Positions 1 to 8,150 of a stretch of DNA of 32,206 bases are shown piece after piece. The stretch lies in the NCBI GenBank assembly GCA_024232355.1, contig JAAEPW010000290.1:1-32206 (forward strand). The letters are read 5' to 3'. The notes below the pieces were generated by a model. That model searched no databases, was not told where the DNA came from, and worked only from the letters and a program-made list of their open reading frames with translations. Position 1 is the first letter of the stretch; the number at the start of each line of letters is the position of its first letter. The stretch is from Chloroflexota bacterium. Lineage in GTDB: Bacteria; Chloroflexota; Anaerolineae; B4-G1. The translations under genes and the position numbers were made by a program.

Positions 1-1
1 C

Positions 2-145
2 ATTTTGGCCGATTTTATGGGTGAAAACGTGCTCATACTTGAAAAGTTGGCAGCGAAGGACATTCTGGTCGCTCCAAGATGGTTTTTTTGCATCGACGAG
101 ACGATGTTTGACAGATTTCAAGCCCAAACCGGTACGACTTTTTGA
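2..145 (+). CDS. 3' end of an unidentified gene (5' end outside window)
   Basis: An open frame enters at the left edge (frame starting at base 2) and runs 47 codons to a TGA at 143-145. The peptide looks protein-like, with an alternating hydrophobic and charged stretch (GENVLILEKLAAKDILVAP, then WFFCIDETMFDRFQ), but I do not recognise a family. No start can be judged. The last codons coincide with the first copy of a 21-bp direct repeat (129-149), so the present stop may not be the ancestral one. It may equally be a chance open frame; only flanking sequence would decide. Confidence 0.35.
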   Translation: MLADFMGENVLILEKLAAKDILVAPRWFFCIDETMFDRFQAQTGTTF

Positions 146-174
146 GACTTTGCCCGGTACGACTTTATGAGACT
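129..174. repeat. Tandem pair of 21-bp direct repeats
   Basis: Two copies beginning CCGGTACGACTTT and ending GAGACT lie at 129-149 and 154-174. They differ at one base of 21 and repeat with a 25-bp period. The first copy carries the stop codon of the partial frame. Origin and role are unknown. Confidence 0.7.
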
Positions 175-177
175 CGA

Positions 178-220
178 CAATAGTTAGTGATGATGGATCA
201 TCACCGAAACGTCACTATTG
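178..220. other. Nested inverted repeat in intergenic DNA
   Basis: A perfect 8-bp-arm palindrome with a 2-base centre (GTGATGAT / ATCATCAC, 187-204) sits inside outer 7-bp arms CAATAGT (178-184) and ACTATTG (214-220). No T-run follows on either strand, so it is not a classic terminator. It lies between the left partial frame and the 3' end of the minus-strand membrane gene. It could be an operator or a transcript-end structure. The rest of 1-304 shows no further gene; a weak TTGACA at 216-221 has no good -10 partner. Confidence 0.5.
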
Positions 221-304
221 ACAAGCGACGACCATCGATAAAATACACAAGTCAAAGACTCGGAAAAGTCAAAGCCGATTCACCGCTCACGTATGCCGTT
301 ACCG

Positions 305-709
305 CTAGGGCGCGCTGAGTGCGATCGCAAAAACAGTTGCCACCAGCGCGACCAGTACGCCAACCACGATCAGAGCAACCGACGTGCGTTCCACTTGGTG
401 ACGAAAGCGCCCTGTGGCCCATAGGAAAAGACCTACAGCCAACGCAATGCCGCCCAACACCCCCGCAGTATAGGTAAAAGCCGTGGTCATCAAGTTTGGC
501 AAATCCACTCGCACGATCAAACGGTCAAAGTATCTAAGGGAGAGACTGCTTCCCAGAAAAGCATATCCACTACCAACCAGTACACCAACCAGCATCAAAG
601 CGATTCCTTTGAATCGCCCTTGACCTCTTTCCAGCCAGATCGTGATGGCTCCCAGTACAAGCAGGGCCAACGCGAACGTAAATACGACGATAGAGATAAA
701 CTCGATCAC
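305..709 (-). CDS. Small four-helix membrane protein, unknown function
   Basis: 134 residues with four predicted membrane helices (about 5-27, 35-55, 77-99 and 111-133), joined by short polar loops containing basic and acidic residues (WLERGQGRFKG; ATGRFRHQVERT). No signal peptide or catalytic motif is visible and I do not recognise a family. The start is a GTG with a GAGAGG element about 10 bases upstream. It is the last gene of the minus-strand tsaE-tsaB-rimI-udg series, 55 bp after udg. That gap holds a 7-bp inverted repeat (GCGAGTT / AACTCGC) without a T-run, so co-transcription is plausible but not certain. Confident that it is a gene, because of its coherent hydrophobic pattern; function open. 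Confidence 0.7.
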   Translation of the reverse strand: MIEFISIVVFTFALALLVLGAITIWLERGQGRFKGIALMLVGVLVGSGYAFLGSSLSLRYFDRLIVRVDLPNLMTTAFTYTAGVLGGIALAVGLFLWATGRFRHQVERTSVALIVVGVLVALVATVFAIALSAP

Positions 710-764
710 TGGATGCCAACCTCTCGCGAGTTACAGTCTGCGTCACAACTCGCAGTGTGTGCTC

Positions 765-1367
765 TTAAAACAGCGTTAATTGCTCTGCCTCGGCAGGAGG
801 AGGAGACTCGACCATCTGCGCTGCCTGTTCGATCAACTCGGGAATACGACGCATGTCCTCTTCAACTGTACGTCTCAAGCTGGGCTGATGTAATGCGGCT
901 GCAGGATGATACATCGGATAGTAAACCACACCGCCAATCTTTCTTGGTTGGCCGTGAATATGAGAGATGCGTGCTTTGGGAAAAGCGCGCGCCATCGAGA
1001 AACGTCCCAACGTCACTACCAACTTGGGCTGAACGAGTTCAATTTGCCGGTCGAGAAACGGCTTGCAAGCATCTGTCTCTTCAGGCAATGGATCACGGTT
1101 ACCGGGCGGACGGCACTTGATGACGTTGGCGATAAAAACGTCCTTGCGCTTTAAGTCAATACTACTCAGCAATTCATCCAGAAACTTGCCTGCTGCCCCC
1201 ACAAAAGGACGACCCTGCTGGTCTTCGTGGAAACCTGGTGCTTCACCGATGAACATGATATTCGCATTCTCCGGCCCCTCACCGGGCACGGCTGTGGTTC
1301 GTCCCTGATGCAAAAGACACCGCGTACACTTGGCGACCTCTGCGGCCAGTGTCTCCAACTCTGACAC
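765..1367 (-). CDS. udg: Family 4 (Fe-S) uracil-DNA glycosylase
   Basis: 200 residues. It removes uracil from DNA to start base-excision repair. The four cysteines that hold the [4Fe-4S] cluster of family 4 enzymes are visible at C14, C17, C85 and C101. The uracil-pocket motif GEAPG is at 41-45 and the C-terminal active-site motif HPAAAL at 154-159. Length and motif order match the family. The start is GTG with GAGGAGG five bases upstream. The protein ends exactly in QLTLF (196-200) after a Pro/Glu-rich tail, which resembles the bacterial sliding-clamp binding consensus QL[SD]LF. It lies in the minus-strand series 65 bp after rimI. Confidence 0.95.
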   Translation of the reverse strand: MSELETLAAEVAKCTRCLLHQGRTTAVPGEGPENANIMFIGEAPGFHEDQQGRPFVGAAGKFLDELLSSIDLKRKDVFIANVIKCRPPGNRDPLPEETDACKPFLDRQIELVQPKLVVTLGRFSMARAFPKARISHIHGQPRKIGGVVYYPMYHPAAALHQPSLRRTVEEDMRRIPELIEQAAQMVESPPPAEAEQLTLF

Positions 1368-1432
1368 GCTTCCCTCCTCTTATTTGTCATCTATGTTTAC
1401 GTTATCTGCACTCGTACAAAAACCGTTCTTGA

Positions 1433-2077
1433 TTATAGCGTATCCCCATTATTTTGTCCAACGCTTTGCCCAGCATCCTCTTGCCAAAAGTGCAAGCGCG
1501 CTTCCAAGAAGCAGCGCATTTCGGCCAATCGTGCATGATAGGCATCTAGATTCACTCCTACTTCCATCAACCAGGCATCCTCGCCATCGCGATAATAGCC
1601 GTGATGTACACCCGTGAATCGAAAGCCGTACTTGCGATACAAACGCTGGGCCACATGGTTAGAAGGGCGCACCTCCAACGAAACCACATTGGCTCCTTGC
1701 AGCAGTGCCTTTTCCAGCGCTGTCAATAGCAACAGTTCTCCCAACCCTTGCCCACGCCAATCGGGGTGTATGGCAATAGTACTGATGTGTGCCTCGGTGA
1801 GCCGAAACCTGAAACCCACGTAACCAATTATCCGACTCTCCCTCGATAGGTTCAACGCATTACGCAAACGGTACATCCACCTCTGTTTAGAGGAAACAGT
1901 TTCATTTGTCATCGGTTTCAACAAGGTATAGTAAAACGACCGATTGAACTGTTTTAACTCGTGCAAATAGGATGACGCCTGCCAAGGCGTGGGGAAAGAC
2001 TGTTGATCAATTGCGGTCACCGTCGCAACGTCGCTTGGTTCCATCGGACGAATGACAAAAGGGAGGGGACGGTTCAT
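1433..2077 (-). CDS. rimI: RimI-type ribosomal protein alanine N-acetyltransferase (GNAT)
   Basis: 214 residues from the ATG at 2077; an in-frame TTG at 2092 would add five. GNAT fold, transferring acetyl from acetyl-CoA to the N-terminal alanine of ribosomal protein S18 in the characterised homologue. The acetyl-CoA loop RGQGLGELL and the C-terminal RLYRKYGFRFTG segment typical of RimI are present. It is longer than the usual ~150 residues: there is an extra basic stretch around residues 55-80 (PMTNETVSSKQRWMYRLRNALNLS) and a C-terminal tail of about 35 residues. It starts about 20 bp after tsaB; tsaE-tsaB-rimI is a widespread bacterial gene order, which supports the assignment. Another GNAT specificity cannot be excluded. 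Confidence 0.85.
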   Translation of the reverse strand: MNRPLPFVIRPMEPSDVATVTAIDQQSFPTPWQASSYLHELKQFNRSFYYTLLKPMTNETVSSKQRWMYRLRNALNLSRESRIIGYVGFRFRLTEAHISTIAIHPDWRGQGLGELLLLTALEKALLQGANVVSLEVRPSNHVAQRLYRKYGFRFTGVHHGYYRDGEDAWLMEVGVNLDAYHARLAEMRCFLEARLHFWQEDAGQSVGQNNGDTL

Positions 2078-2096
2078 CACGCCGTATGCCAAAAAC

Positions 2097-2744
2097 TCAT
2101 TGCAGATAGAGAGGCGTTAACGTTGCCGGGTCGTCTGTTGCACCCCGGTTCAACCGTTGCCATGCCACCTCGGCCAGGAAACCGGCCCGTCGCAATCTCG
2201 CCGCAGGCGGCAAGAGCACAGACAATTCGCCGAGAGCAGCCAGCGCGTCGCTTCCGGCCGGGTCAACCTCACCACAAAACAGGGTCGGGGATGCGATCTC
2301 TTCCACCAAATCCGACCAGGTTGTCAGGCACGGTTCTTTGTGTACAGACCACTCCCCGCCTCGCCAACGATAGATTGCGGCACAGATGCGCTTTCTCCCC
2401 GCTTGCAACACCACGCACAACGGACGGCGATCTCGCCCCTGGGCTGCCGCAACCACGTCGAGCGTCGGTACACCGATTAGTGGTAGCCCCCGTGCCAGGG
2501 CCAGTCCTTTTGCCACAGCTATACCTACTCGCAGCCCGGTGAATGATCCCGGACCTCGCGTCACCGCGACCCCACTGAGATGGTCAGCATCAACACCAAG
2601 TTGATCCAACGCAGCGACGAGACGCGGCGACAACTCGACGGTATGACGGCGTGGCGATTCCCACGTGTGCTCTATCCGTACCCGAAACCCATCGTGCAAG
2701 GCCAAGCTAGCGTATCCAGTAGAAGTATCAATCGCAACCAACAT
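2097..2744 (-). CDS. tsaB: tRNA threonylcarbamoyladenosine biosynthesis protein TsaB
   Basis: 215 residues. An ASKHA-fold partner of TsaD in the t6A modification of ANN-decoding tRNAs. The N-terminal AIDTSTGYASLAL strand-loop-strand and the GPGSFTGLR motif (64-72) are diagnostic. It looks like the TsaB paralogue rather than TsaD because the metal-binding histidine motif of TsaD is absent. I chose the ATG at 2744: GGAG lies six bases upstream, inside the end of tsaE, whose TGA ends at 2746, so the genes are separated by a single base and probably translationally coupled. A TTG at 2756 is possible but has no better ribosome site. Confidence 0.95.
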   Translation of the reverse strand: MLVAIDTSTGYASLALHDGFRVRIEHTWESPRRHTVELSPRLVAALDQLGVDADHLSGVAVTRGPGSFTGLRVGIAVAKGLALARGLPLIGVPTLDVVAAAQGRDRRPLCVVLQAGRKRICAAIYRWRGGEWSVHKEPCLTTWSDLVEEIASPTLFCGEVDPAGSDALAALGELSVLLPPAARLRRAGFLAEVAWQRLNRGATDDPATLTPLYLQ

Positions 2745-2745
2745 A

Positions 2746-3267
2746 TCAAGCTCCAAAAGCTGCTCGCCGAAACTCGCGCAGCAGTGCTGTATGACGCTCT
2801 CCTTGTGCAGTAAAGTACAAAGCTCGTCGGGCCTGATCAGCCCGTTCGGAAAAATCCAATCTGACCCATAAATGCTCGGGCGGTATCAACGAGCGCGCCC
2901 GCTCTGCCCATTCGATTACAAAAACCGAGTGCTCGTCTCCCAGATACTCGTCCACCCCCAAACTCAATGTCTCGTCCGCGCCAGAGAGACGGTACAAATC
3001 CATGTGATAAAGTCGCAGATCATGAACGTTCCCAGGACGTGTGTACTCGCGAACCAAAACAAAAGTGGGGCTGATAAGAAGCTGCCCCACCCCCCAACCC
3101 CGTCCCAGCCCTTGCGCCAGACAAGTTTTACCCGATCCTAACGCGCCCTCCAGACAAATTACGTCCCCACCTTGCAGCAAAGCTCCCAGACGTGCGCCCA
3201 AGCGCTGCGTCTGATCAGGATTACGACTCACAAACTCCAAAGTCTGCTGATTGAGAATTGGGGCCAC
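2746..3267 (-). CDS. tsaE: tRNA threonylcarbamoyladenosine biosynthesis ATPase TsaE
   Basis: 173 residues. P-loop ATPase that works with TsaB and TsaD in t6A synthesis. Visible motifs are Walker A GALGSGKT (41-48), SPTF (66-69), the HMDLYR motif (88-93) and a VIEWAER segment, in family order and at family length (~150-170). The start is GTG (3267) with a perfect AGGAGG eight bases upstream. First gene of the minus-strand operon, read from the promoter at 3305-3333. Confidence 0.95.
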   Translation of the reverse strand: MAPILNQQTLEFVSRNPDQTQRLGARLGALLQGGDVICLEGALGSGKTCLAQGLGRGWGVGQLLISPTFVLVREYTRPGNVHDLRLYHMDLYRLSGADETLSLGVDEYLGDEHSVFVIEWAERARSLIPPEHLWVRLDFSERADQARRALYFTAQGERHTALLREFRRAAFGA

Positions 3268-3304
3268 CGGGAATGCCTCCTACCATAAGGGATTGACTTG
3301 AATG

Positions 3305-3333
3305 ATTATACAACCGTTATCCAAGCTCGACAA
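3305..3333 (-). promoter_or_regulatory. Sigma-70-type promoter of the tsaE operon
   Basis: On the minus strand: TTGTCG (3333-3328), 17-bp spacer, perfect -10 TATAAT (3310-3305). It lies about 38 bp before the tsaE GTG and its AGGAGG ribosome site (3276-3281). Confidence 0.7.
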
Positions 3334-3387
3334 GCTGTTAGCAAATAAACCTCTCCAACCATTAGGCTTTGCCAGTTTTTAACTCGT

Positions 3388-3539
3388 CCCAAAATTTACA
3401 CTGGAAAAGCTCGCAAATCGTATGCGAGTTACAAAACAACCGGAAAAGCTCAAGGAATTCCGTCACAATCTGCCTTTTCAAAATGTCGTTGACTGGATCA
3501 CAAAATCTGTTTGGGAAATTTATTTCTCCAGAATTCCCT
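3388..3539 (+). repeat. Left arm of a long inverted repeat flanking the REC-PAS kinase gene
   Basis: This segment reappears in reverse orientation at 5293-5440. The core 3428-3525 (98 bp) matches the reverse complement of 5305-5402 at all but about five positions; outside it, shorter blocks such as CCCAAAATTTAC and GAATTCCCT also match. It occupies most of the 409-bp gap 3268-3676, together with the tsaE promoter and a weak plus-strand promoter. An open frame through the arm (KQPEKLKEFRHNLPFQNVV...) is interrupted by a stop in the other arm, so I do not call it a gene. No transposase is nearby. Confidence 0.85.
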
Positions 3540-3553
3540 TACATCAGATCAGA

Positions 3554-3582
3554 TTGCATCACTGGCTAATCCGTGCTAAACT
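3554..3582 (+). promoter_or_regulatory. Possible promoter of the REC-PAS kinase
   Basis: TTGCAT (3554-3559), 17-bp spacer, TAAACT (3577-3582), about 100 bp before the kinase start. It lies between the repeat arm and the gene, inside the bracketed unit. Moderate match to the sigma-70 consensus. Confidence 0.4.
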
Positions 3583-3682
3583 ACCCTTGAAAAGAGATTG
3601 TTCAATTTTCTATTTGATCTAGACTCATCGGGCGTGGGGATTTCGGACCACTGACATTGAGAATAGGCACATAAATTTGCAA

Positions 3683-5266
3683 ATGGAGACACTTGTGGAC
3701 AGACGAACGATTCACATCTTGTTAGTAGAAGACGATCAGGGACACACTAAACTGATACGTCGTGCCTTTGACAGAGCCTCCTCTGACACCCAGTTCAACT
3801 TGACAGCAGCGAGCAGCCTGGAAAAAGCGCGAGACTGCCTAACAGAATTTCTGCCGGACATGGTCATTGCCGATTGGATCTTGCCAGATGGACAAGGAGT
3901 AGAACTTTTACTCATCGGAGATGAGCCATACAAAACCCGCCCTTTCCCAGTGGTGATAATGACCAGCCACGGAGACGAACATATGGCGGTAGAAGCGATA
4001 AAAGCAGGGGCGTTAGATTACGTGGTCAAGTCGACAGACACCTTGGCCGATATGCCGCACGTCGTCGAGCGGGCTCTGCGAGAATGGGGATACATTACCG
4101 ATCGCCGGCGAGCCGAGGAAGAAACAAAACATTTGCGCAATTATCTAAAGAATATCGTCGACTCGATGCCCTCCATACTAGTGGGAGTAGATTTGGAAGG
4201 CCGAGTAACGCAGTGGAACTGGGAGGCAGAAAAGGCAACGGGGGTAACGGCCATCGAAGCGCAGGGACGCGCACTGTCCGATGTATTTCCACAATTGACC
4301 GACGAGATGGAAAAGGTCCGGCAGACCATCCGAGATCGGCTGCCACAAAAGAACGAAAAAGTAGTCCGCGAAAACAACGGCGAGAAATACTATTCAGACG
4401 TGACCATCTACCCATTGGTGGTCAATGGCGTCGAAGGAGCCGTAATCCGTGTGGATGACGTAACAGAGCGCGTGCGCATTGAAGAAATGATGCTCCGATC
4501 AGCCAAAATGGCCAGCATCGGTGGGTTGGCGGCGGGTGTAGCCCACGAGATCAACAATCCCCTAGGCGCAATGATGCAGAGCGCCCAGATACTGCAAATG
4601 AACTTTGACACCAAGCTCCCCCGTACCCGCGAGCGCTTGCAAAAGTGTGGCGTAGACCCCGACGGGCTGGACCGTTACCTGCAAGAACGAAAGCTGAACG
4701 AATATCTGAACGGCATCCGGACTGTCGGAGAGCGTGCAGCCAAAATCGTCTCTGATCTACTCAGTTTTTCACACAAAAGTTCTTCCGAAACCAAACCTCA
4801 CGATCTGAACACACTGGTGAGACAAACGCTCGATTTGGCAGCAACCGACTATGACCTAAAGAAAAAGTATGATTTTCGAGATATGGAAATCATATGGAAT
4901 CTGGCTCCCAACTTGCCGCACGTGACCTGCGATGGACAGCAGATTCAGCAAGCAGTGCTCAACCTGGTGCGCAATGTCGCTCAGGCCATAGCAGAAAAAA
5001 AAGAGAAAAAGGGACAACTAACGCTGCGCACGTCGTGGCGAGAAAACTGGGCACGGTTGGAGGTAGAGGACAACGGGCCAGGCATCCCAGAAGATAGACG
5101 AACACGGCTGTTTGAACCGTTCTTTACCACCAAAGAAGTGGGAGAAGGCACAGGGTTGGGGTTGTGGTTATGCTGGTCCATCGTCGTGGAACGTCACCAG
5201 GGACGAATATGGGCAGAAGCAACCGTGGAAGGTGGCAGTCGCTTTGTGATCGAACTGCCATTATAA
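3683..5266 (+). CDS. Hybrid sensor histidine kinase, REC-PAS-HisKA-HATPase
   Basis: 527 residues from the ATG at 3683 (a TTG at 3677 is an alternative; no strong ribosome site for either). Order: an N-terminal receiver domain (~10-125) with phospho-acceptor D64 in the IADWILPDG context and the KS motif near 116; a PAS domain (~150-260) ending in the RVDDVTERVRIEE signature; a dimerisation helix with phospho-acceptor H288 in GVAHEINNPLG; and a C-terminal ATPase domain with NLVRNVAQA, DNGPGIP, FFTTK and GTGLGL boxes. All catalytic motifs are intact. No membrane segment, so cytoplasmic. The leading receiver suggests it takes phosphate or signal from another kinase. Flanked on both sides by inverted repeat arms, suggesting it may have arrived or moved as a unit. 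Confidence 0.92.
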   Translation: METLVDRRTIHILLVEDDQGHTKLIRRAFDRASSDTQFNLTAASSLEKARDCLTEFLPDMVIADWILPDGQGVELLLIGDEPYKTRPFPVVIMTSHGDEHMAVEAIKAGALDYVVKSTDTLADMPHVVERALREWGYITDRRRAEEETKHLRNYLKNIVDSMPSILVGVDLEGRVTQWNWEAEKATGVTAIEAQGRALSDVFPQLTDEMEKVRQTIRDRLPQKNEKVVRENNGEKYYSDVTIYPLVVNGVEGAVIRVDDVTERVRIEEMMLRSAKMASIGGLAAGVAHEINNPLGAMMQSAQILQMNFDTKLPRTRERLQKCGVDPDGLDRYLQERKLNEYLNGIRTVGERAAKIVSDLLSFSHKSSSETKPHDLNTLVRQTLDLAATDYDLKKKYDFRDMEIIWNLAPNLPHVTCDGQQIQQAVLNLVRNVAQAIAEKKEKKGQLTLRTSWRENWARLEVEDNGPGIPEDRRTRLFEPFFTTKEVGEGTGLGLWLCWSIVVERHQGRIWAEATVEGGSRFVIELPL

Positions 5267-5292
5267 AAAAATCAACACAATCCTGCAATTTA

Positions 5293-5440
5293 GGGAATTC
5301 CAAAAAATAAATCTCCCAAACAGATTTTGTGATGCAGTCAACGACATTTTGAAAAGGCAGATTGTGACGGAATTCCTCGAGCTTTTCCGGTCATTTTGTA
5401 ACTTGGGCGATTTATGAGATTCTCCGCCGTAAATTTTGGG
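5293..5440 (-). repeat. Right arm of the long inverted repeat flanking the REC-PAS kinase
   Basis: Reverse-complement partner of 3388-3539. The 98-bp core 5305-5402 differs from the left core at about five positions, one of which creates an in-frame stop relative to the open frame in the left arm. It fills the 224-bp gap between the first and second kinase genes. No T-run terminator is evident here. Confidence 0.85.
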
Positions 5441-5490
5441 AGGATTTAAGAACTGTAAAAGCCTTACACAATGGTGAAAAGAGAGAAGAA

Positions 5491-8037
5491 ATGGCAACCA
5501 AAAAGCCTATATCCAACCGAATCTTGATCATCGACGACGAGACATTGATCCGCCGCACCCTATCCGACTATTTGACCGAATTAGGCTATGAGACTGTCAC
5601 GGCCGCCAATGGCATCGAGGGAATAAAGTATGCCCGATCGGAAGAATTTCACGCGGTCATGATAGATTTGCGTATGCCCCATATGGATGGTATGGAAGTC
5701 ATCGACACGCTCAGCGCCGAGCAGCCAGGGCTTCCTCTGGTGGTCGTCTCTGGAACAGGTGTGTTGAGCGATGCCATTGAAGCACTGCGACGAGGCGCGT
5801 TGGACTATATCTCTAAACCCATTCAGGATATGGATGAAATCGTGTTCGTGATCGAACGGGTACTAGAAAGAGCGCGTCTCGTCGCTGAACGCGACCAATA
5901 CCAACGAGAACTGGAACAACTCAACCGTTCATTAGAAGCTGAAGTGATCCACCAAACCCAAGATTTACGGGCACAGAATCGCGGTCTGGCCGCACTTAAC
6001 CAGATCGCTTCTGCCATCAGTAATCCACTAGACTTGGACATTATGCTCAATCGTGCCATCGACGCTGCCATAGCCGCCACCGAGGCCGACGGCGGCGCAG
6101 TGCGGCTACTCAACCCGGCAACTGACCAACTGGTTATCGCAGCCGCGCGTGGTTTACCCGAACACTATCTTGAATCAGCCCAAGCCATTCCGTTAGGAGA
6201 GGGGATCGTTGGCCAAGTAGCACAAAGTGGTAATCCCCGCCTTGGGCACGATTTTGACAATGATCCCTGGATGATCTCTTTGGAGACCGATGGATTCCAC
6301 GCCTATCTGTGCGTTCCGTTGCGTGCCGGTGATGAGGGCGTTTCGCTTAGCGAAGCAGACAAAAAGCACTCTATTGTAGGCACTTTGGGAATTTCCAGGC
6401 GGGCCAAGCGTGACTTTAACACCCGTGAGATCGAACTATTGGCCGTCATTGGTAACCAAGTTGGCGTGGCCGTGGCACGAGTCAGACATGCCATCGATCT
6501 GGAACGGGCCAACGCTCAACTAGAGCGACTGCTGGCCCAAATCCGGGAGCATGCCCAACGAGTGCAACAAATCGTGGACACGGTACCAGAAGGGGTGCTT
6601 CTGCTGGATACCAACCGGCAAGTCGTATTGGTCAATCCAGAAGCAGAGCGAAATCTACAGATTCTGGCGGCCGTCAGTGTTAGAGATACCATCACTTACC
6701 TGGGTGACCGCTCTCTGGATGAATTGCTGATCTCCCCTCCCAAGGGACTATGGCACGAAGTAGCCACAGACGGCCAGATCTTTGAGGTCATTGCCCGCTC
6801 CGTAAGCCGAGCGACTGAATCTAATCCTACACCAGGCGGATGGGTGATGGTCATTCGAGACGTAACTCGAGAGCGTGAAATTGAACAACGCATTCAGCAG
6901 CAAAACCGGTTGGCCGCCGTAGGTCAGTTGGCGGCTGGCATCGCCCACGATTTTAACAACATTATGGCAACTGTTGTTCTATATGCTCAGATGGTGGGGC
7001 GAGCAGAGGGATTATCAGATCGGAACCGGGAGCGAATGGCAACAATCAACCTACAGGCCCAACATGCCACCAAACTGATTCGGCAAATCCTCGACTTTAG
7101 CCGGCGCACAGTGCTCAATCAGCAACCGATGGATTTACTGTCTCTCCTAAAAGAACAAGTCAAGCTGTTGAAACATACACTGCCGGAAACTATTCAGATC
7201 GAATTGACCCATGGATCAGACGAACACACGATCCATGGCGATCCAACACGCATACAACAAGTACTGATGAACCTGGCGATCAACGCCCGAGACGCGATGC
7301 CAGAGGGCGGAAACCTGAACATCCGACTGGAACGGATATGGATAGATGAACTTGACGCAGTACCACTGCCAGAAATGGAGATCGGAGAATGGGTACAAGT
7401 GACGGTCTCAGACACCGGAGCCGGCATCCCACCCGACCTACTGTTGAGCATCTTTGACCCGTTTTTCACCACCAAAGCACCAGGCGAAGGGACCGGGCTA
7501 GGACTGGCACAAGTATACGGCATCGTGACGCAGCACGAGGGCTACATTGACGTGATCTCAGAGATAGAGAAAGGCACAACCTTTACCTTTTACCTGCCCG
7601 CTCTATCAATAACCGAACAGGAGACCCTAGAAACCGATATACCCTTCCTAGTTCAAGGACACGGAGAGACACTGCTAGTCGTTGAGGATAACACAATGAC
7701 GCGCGATGCCGTGGTAGATGCCCTGCAGAACTTGAACTATTGCGTGTTTGAGGCAGTCAACGGCCAAGGGGCCCTGGCTGTTTTCGAGGAGCACCAGGAT
7801 CAAATCAGTTTGGTGATAACAGACCTCGTAATGCCAGTGATGGGAGGGCAAGCACTGTTTTACGCCCTAAAGCAGCTTGACCCAACCGTAAAAGTAATCG
7901 CGTTGACCGGTCACCCGTCAGGAGAAGAAGTAGAAGGTATGCAAGAGGACGGACTCTTGGATTTGATTGAAAAGCCTCTAAAACTGGAGGATTTGGCTCT
8001 GGTGGTCAATCAAGCGCTAGCTGGCACAAAAATCTAA
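5491..8037 (+). CDS. Hybrid sensor histidine kinase, REC-GAF-PAS-HisKA-HATPase-REC
   Basis: 848 residues with a GAGAAG ribosome site just before the ATG. Order: N-terminal receiver (~10-125; D59 in [13 protein letters not shown] motif near 110); a coiled linker (~130-165); GAF (~170-335); a second helical linker; PAS-like domain (~360-460) ending in [11 protein letters not shown]; dimerisation helix with H486 in GIAHDFNNI; ATPase domain with [22 protein letters not shown] and GTGLGL; C-terminal receiver (~720-845) with D778 in [11 protein letters not shown]. All phosphotransfer residues are present, so intramolecular His-to-Asp relay is likely. The AHDFNN type of phospho-acceptor site is common in kinases that carry a C-terminal receiver. 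Its N-terminal receiver is closely related to that of the kinase starting at 8151. No membrane segment. Confidence 0.93.
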   Translation: MATKKPISNRILIIDDETLIRRTLSDYLTELGYETVTAANGIEGIKYARSEEFHAVMIDLRMPHMDGMEVIDTLSAEQPGLPLVVVSGTGVLSDAIEALRRGALDYISKPIQDMDEIVFVIERVLERARLVAERDQYQRELEQLNRSLEAEVIHQTQDLRAQNRGLAALNQIASAISNPLDLDIMLNRAIDAAIAATEADGGAVRLLNPATDQLVIAAARGLPEHYLESAQAIPLGEGIVGQVAQSGNPRLGHDFDNDPWMISLETDGFHAYLCVPLRAGDEGVSLSEADKKHSIVGTLGISRRAKRDFNTREIELLAVIGNQVGVAVARVRHAIDLERANAQLERLLAQIREHAQRVQQIVDTVPEGVLLLDTNRQVVLVNPEAERNLQILAAVSVRDTITYLGDRSLDELLISPPKGLWHEVATDGQIFEVIARSVSRATESNPTPGGWVMVIRDVTREREIEQRIQQQNRLAAVGQLAAGIAHDFNNIMATVVLYAQMVGRAEGLSDRNRERMATINLQAQHATKLIRQILDFSRRTVLNQQPMDLLSLLKEQVKLLKHTLPETIQIELTHGSDEHTIHGDPTRIQQVLMNLAINARDAMPEGGNLNIRLERIWIDELDAVPLPEMEIGEWVQVTVSDTGAGIPPDLLLSIFDPFFTTKAPGEGTGLGLAQVYGIVTQHEGYIDVISEIEKGTTFTFYLPALSITEQETLETDIPFLVQGHGETLLVVEDNTMTRDAVVDALQNLNYCVFEAVNGQGALAVFEEHQDQISLVITDLVMPVMGGQALFYALKQLDPTVKVIALTGHPSGEEVEGMQEDGLLDLIEKPLKLEDLALVVNQALAGTKI

Positions 8038-8074
8038 TCTAGTTCCTTGCAAGATTCGGGACGAGCCATTCAAA

Positions 8075-8113
8075 GCAAGTGGTCACCGCTTTATGGTCGA
8101 ACTGCCCATTACG
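8075..8113 (+). pseudogene. Possible remnant of a histidine kinase C-terminus
   Basis: In the 113-bp gap between two kinase genes one frame reads SGHRFMVELPIT, closely resembling the last residues of the kinase ending at 5266 (GGSRFVIELPL) at both DNA and protein level. It is not joined to any upstream open kinase frame. I infer a leftover from a deleted or recombined kinase gene. The match is short, so chance is not excluded. Confidence 0.35.
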
Positions 8114-8150
8114 CACCATTTGTCGAACGGATAACAGGGAGAACGATCGG

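Noticed and set aside
620..1120. 166-codon plus-strand open frame
   Set aside because: Lies antisense to the udg and small membrane protein genes, which have clear motifs or hydrophobic pattern; its product is low in pattern and has no ribosome site.
5261..5497. 78-codon minus-strand frame (and the similar 66-codon frame at 3369-3569)
   Set aside because: Both are produced by the inverted repeat arms. Shared sequence reflects the repeat, and neither has a ribosome site.
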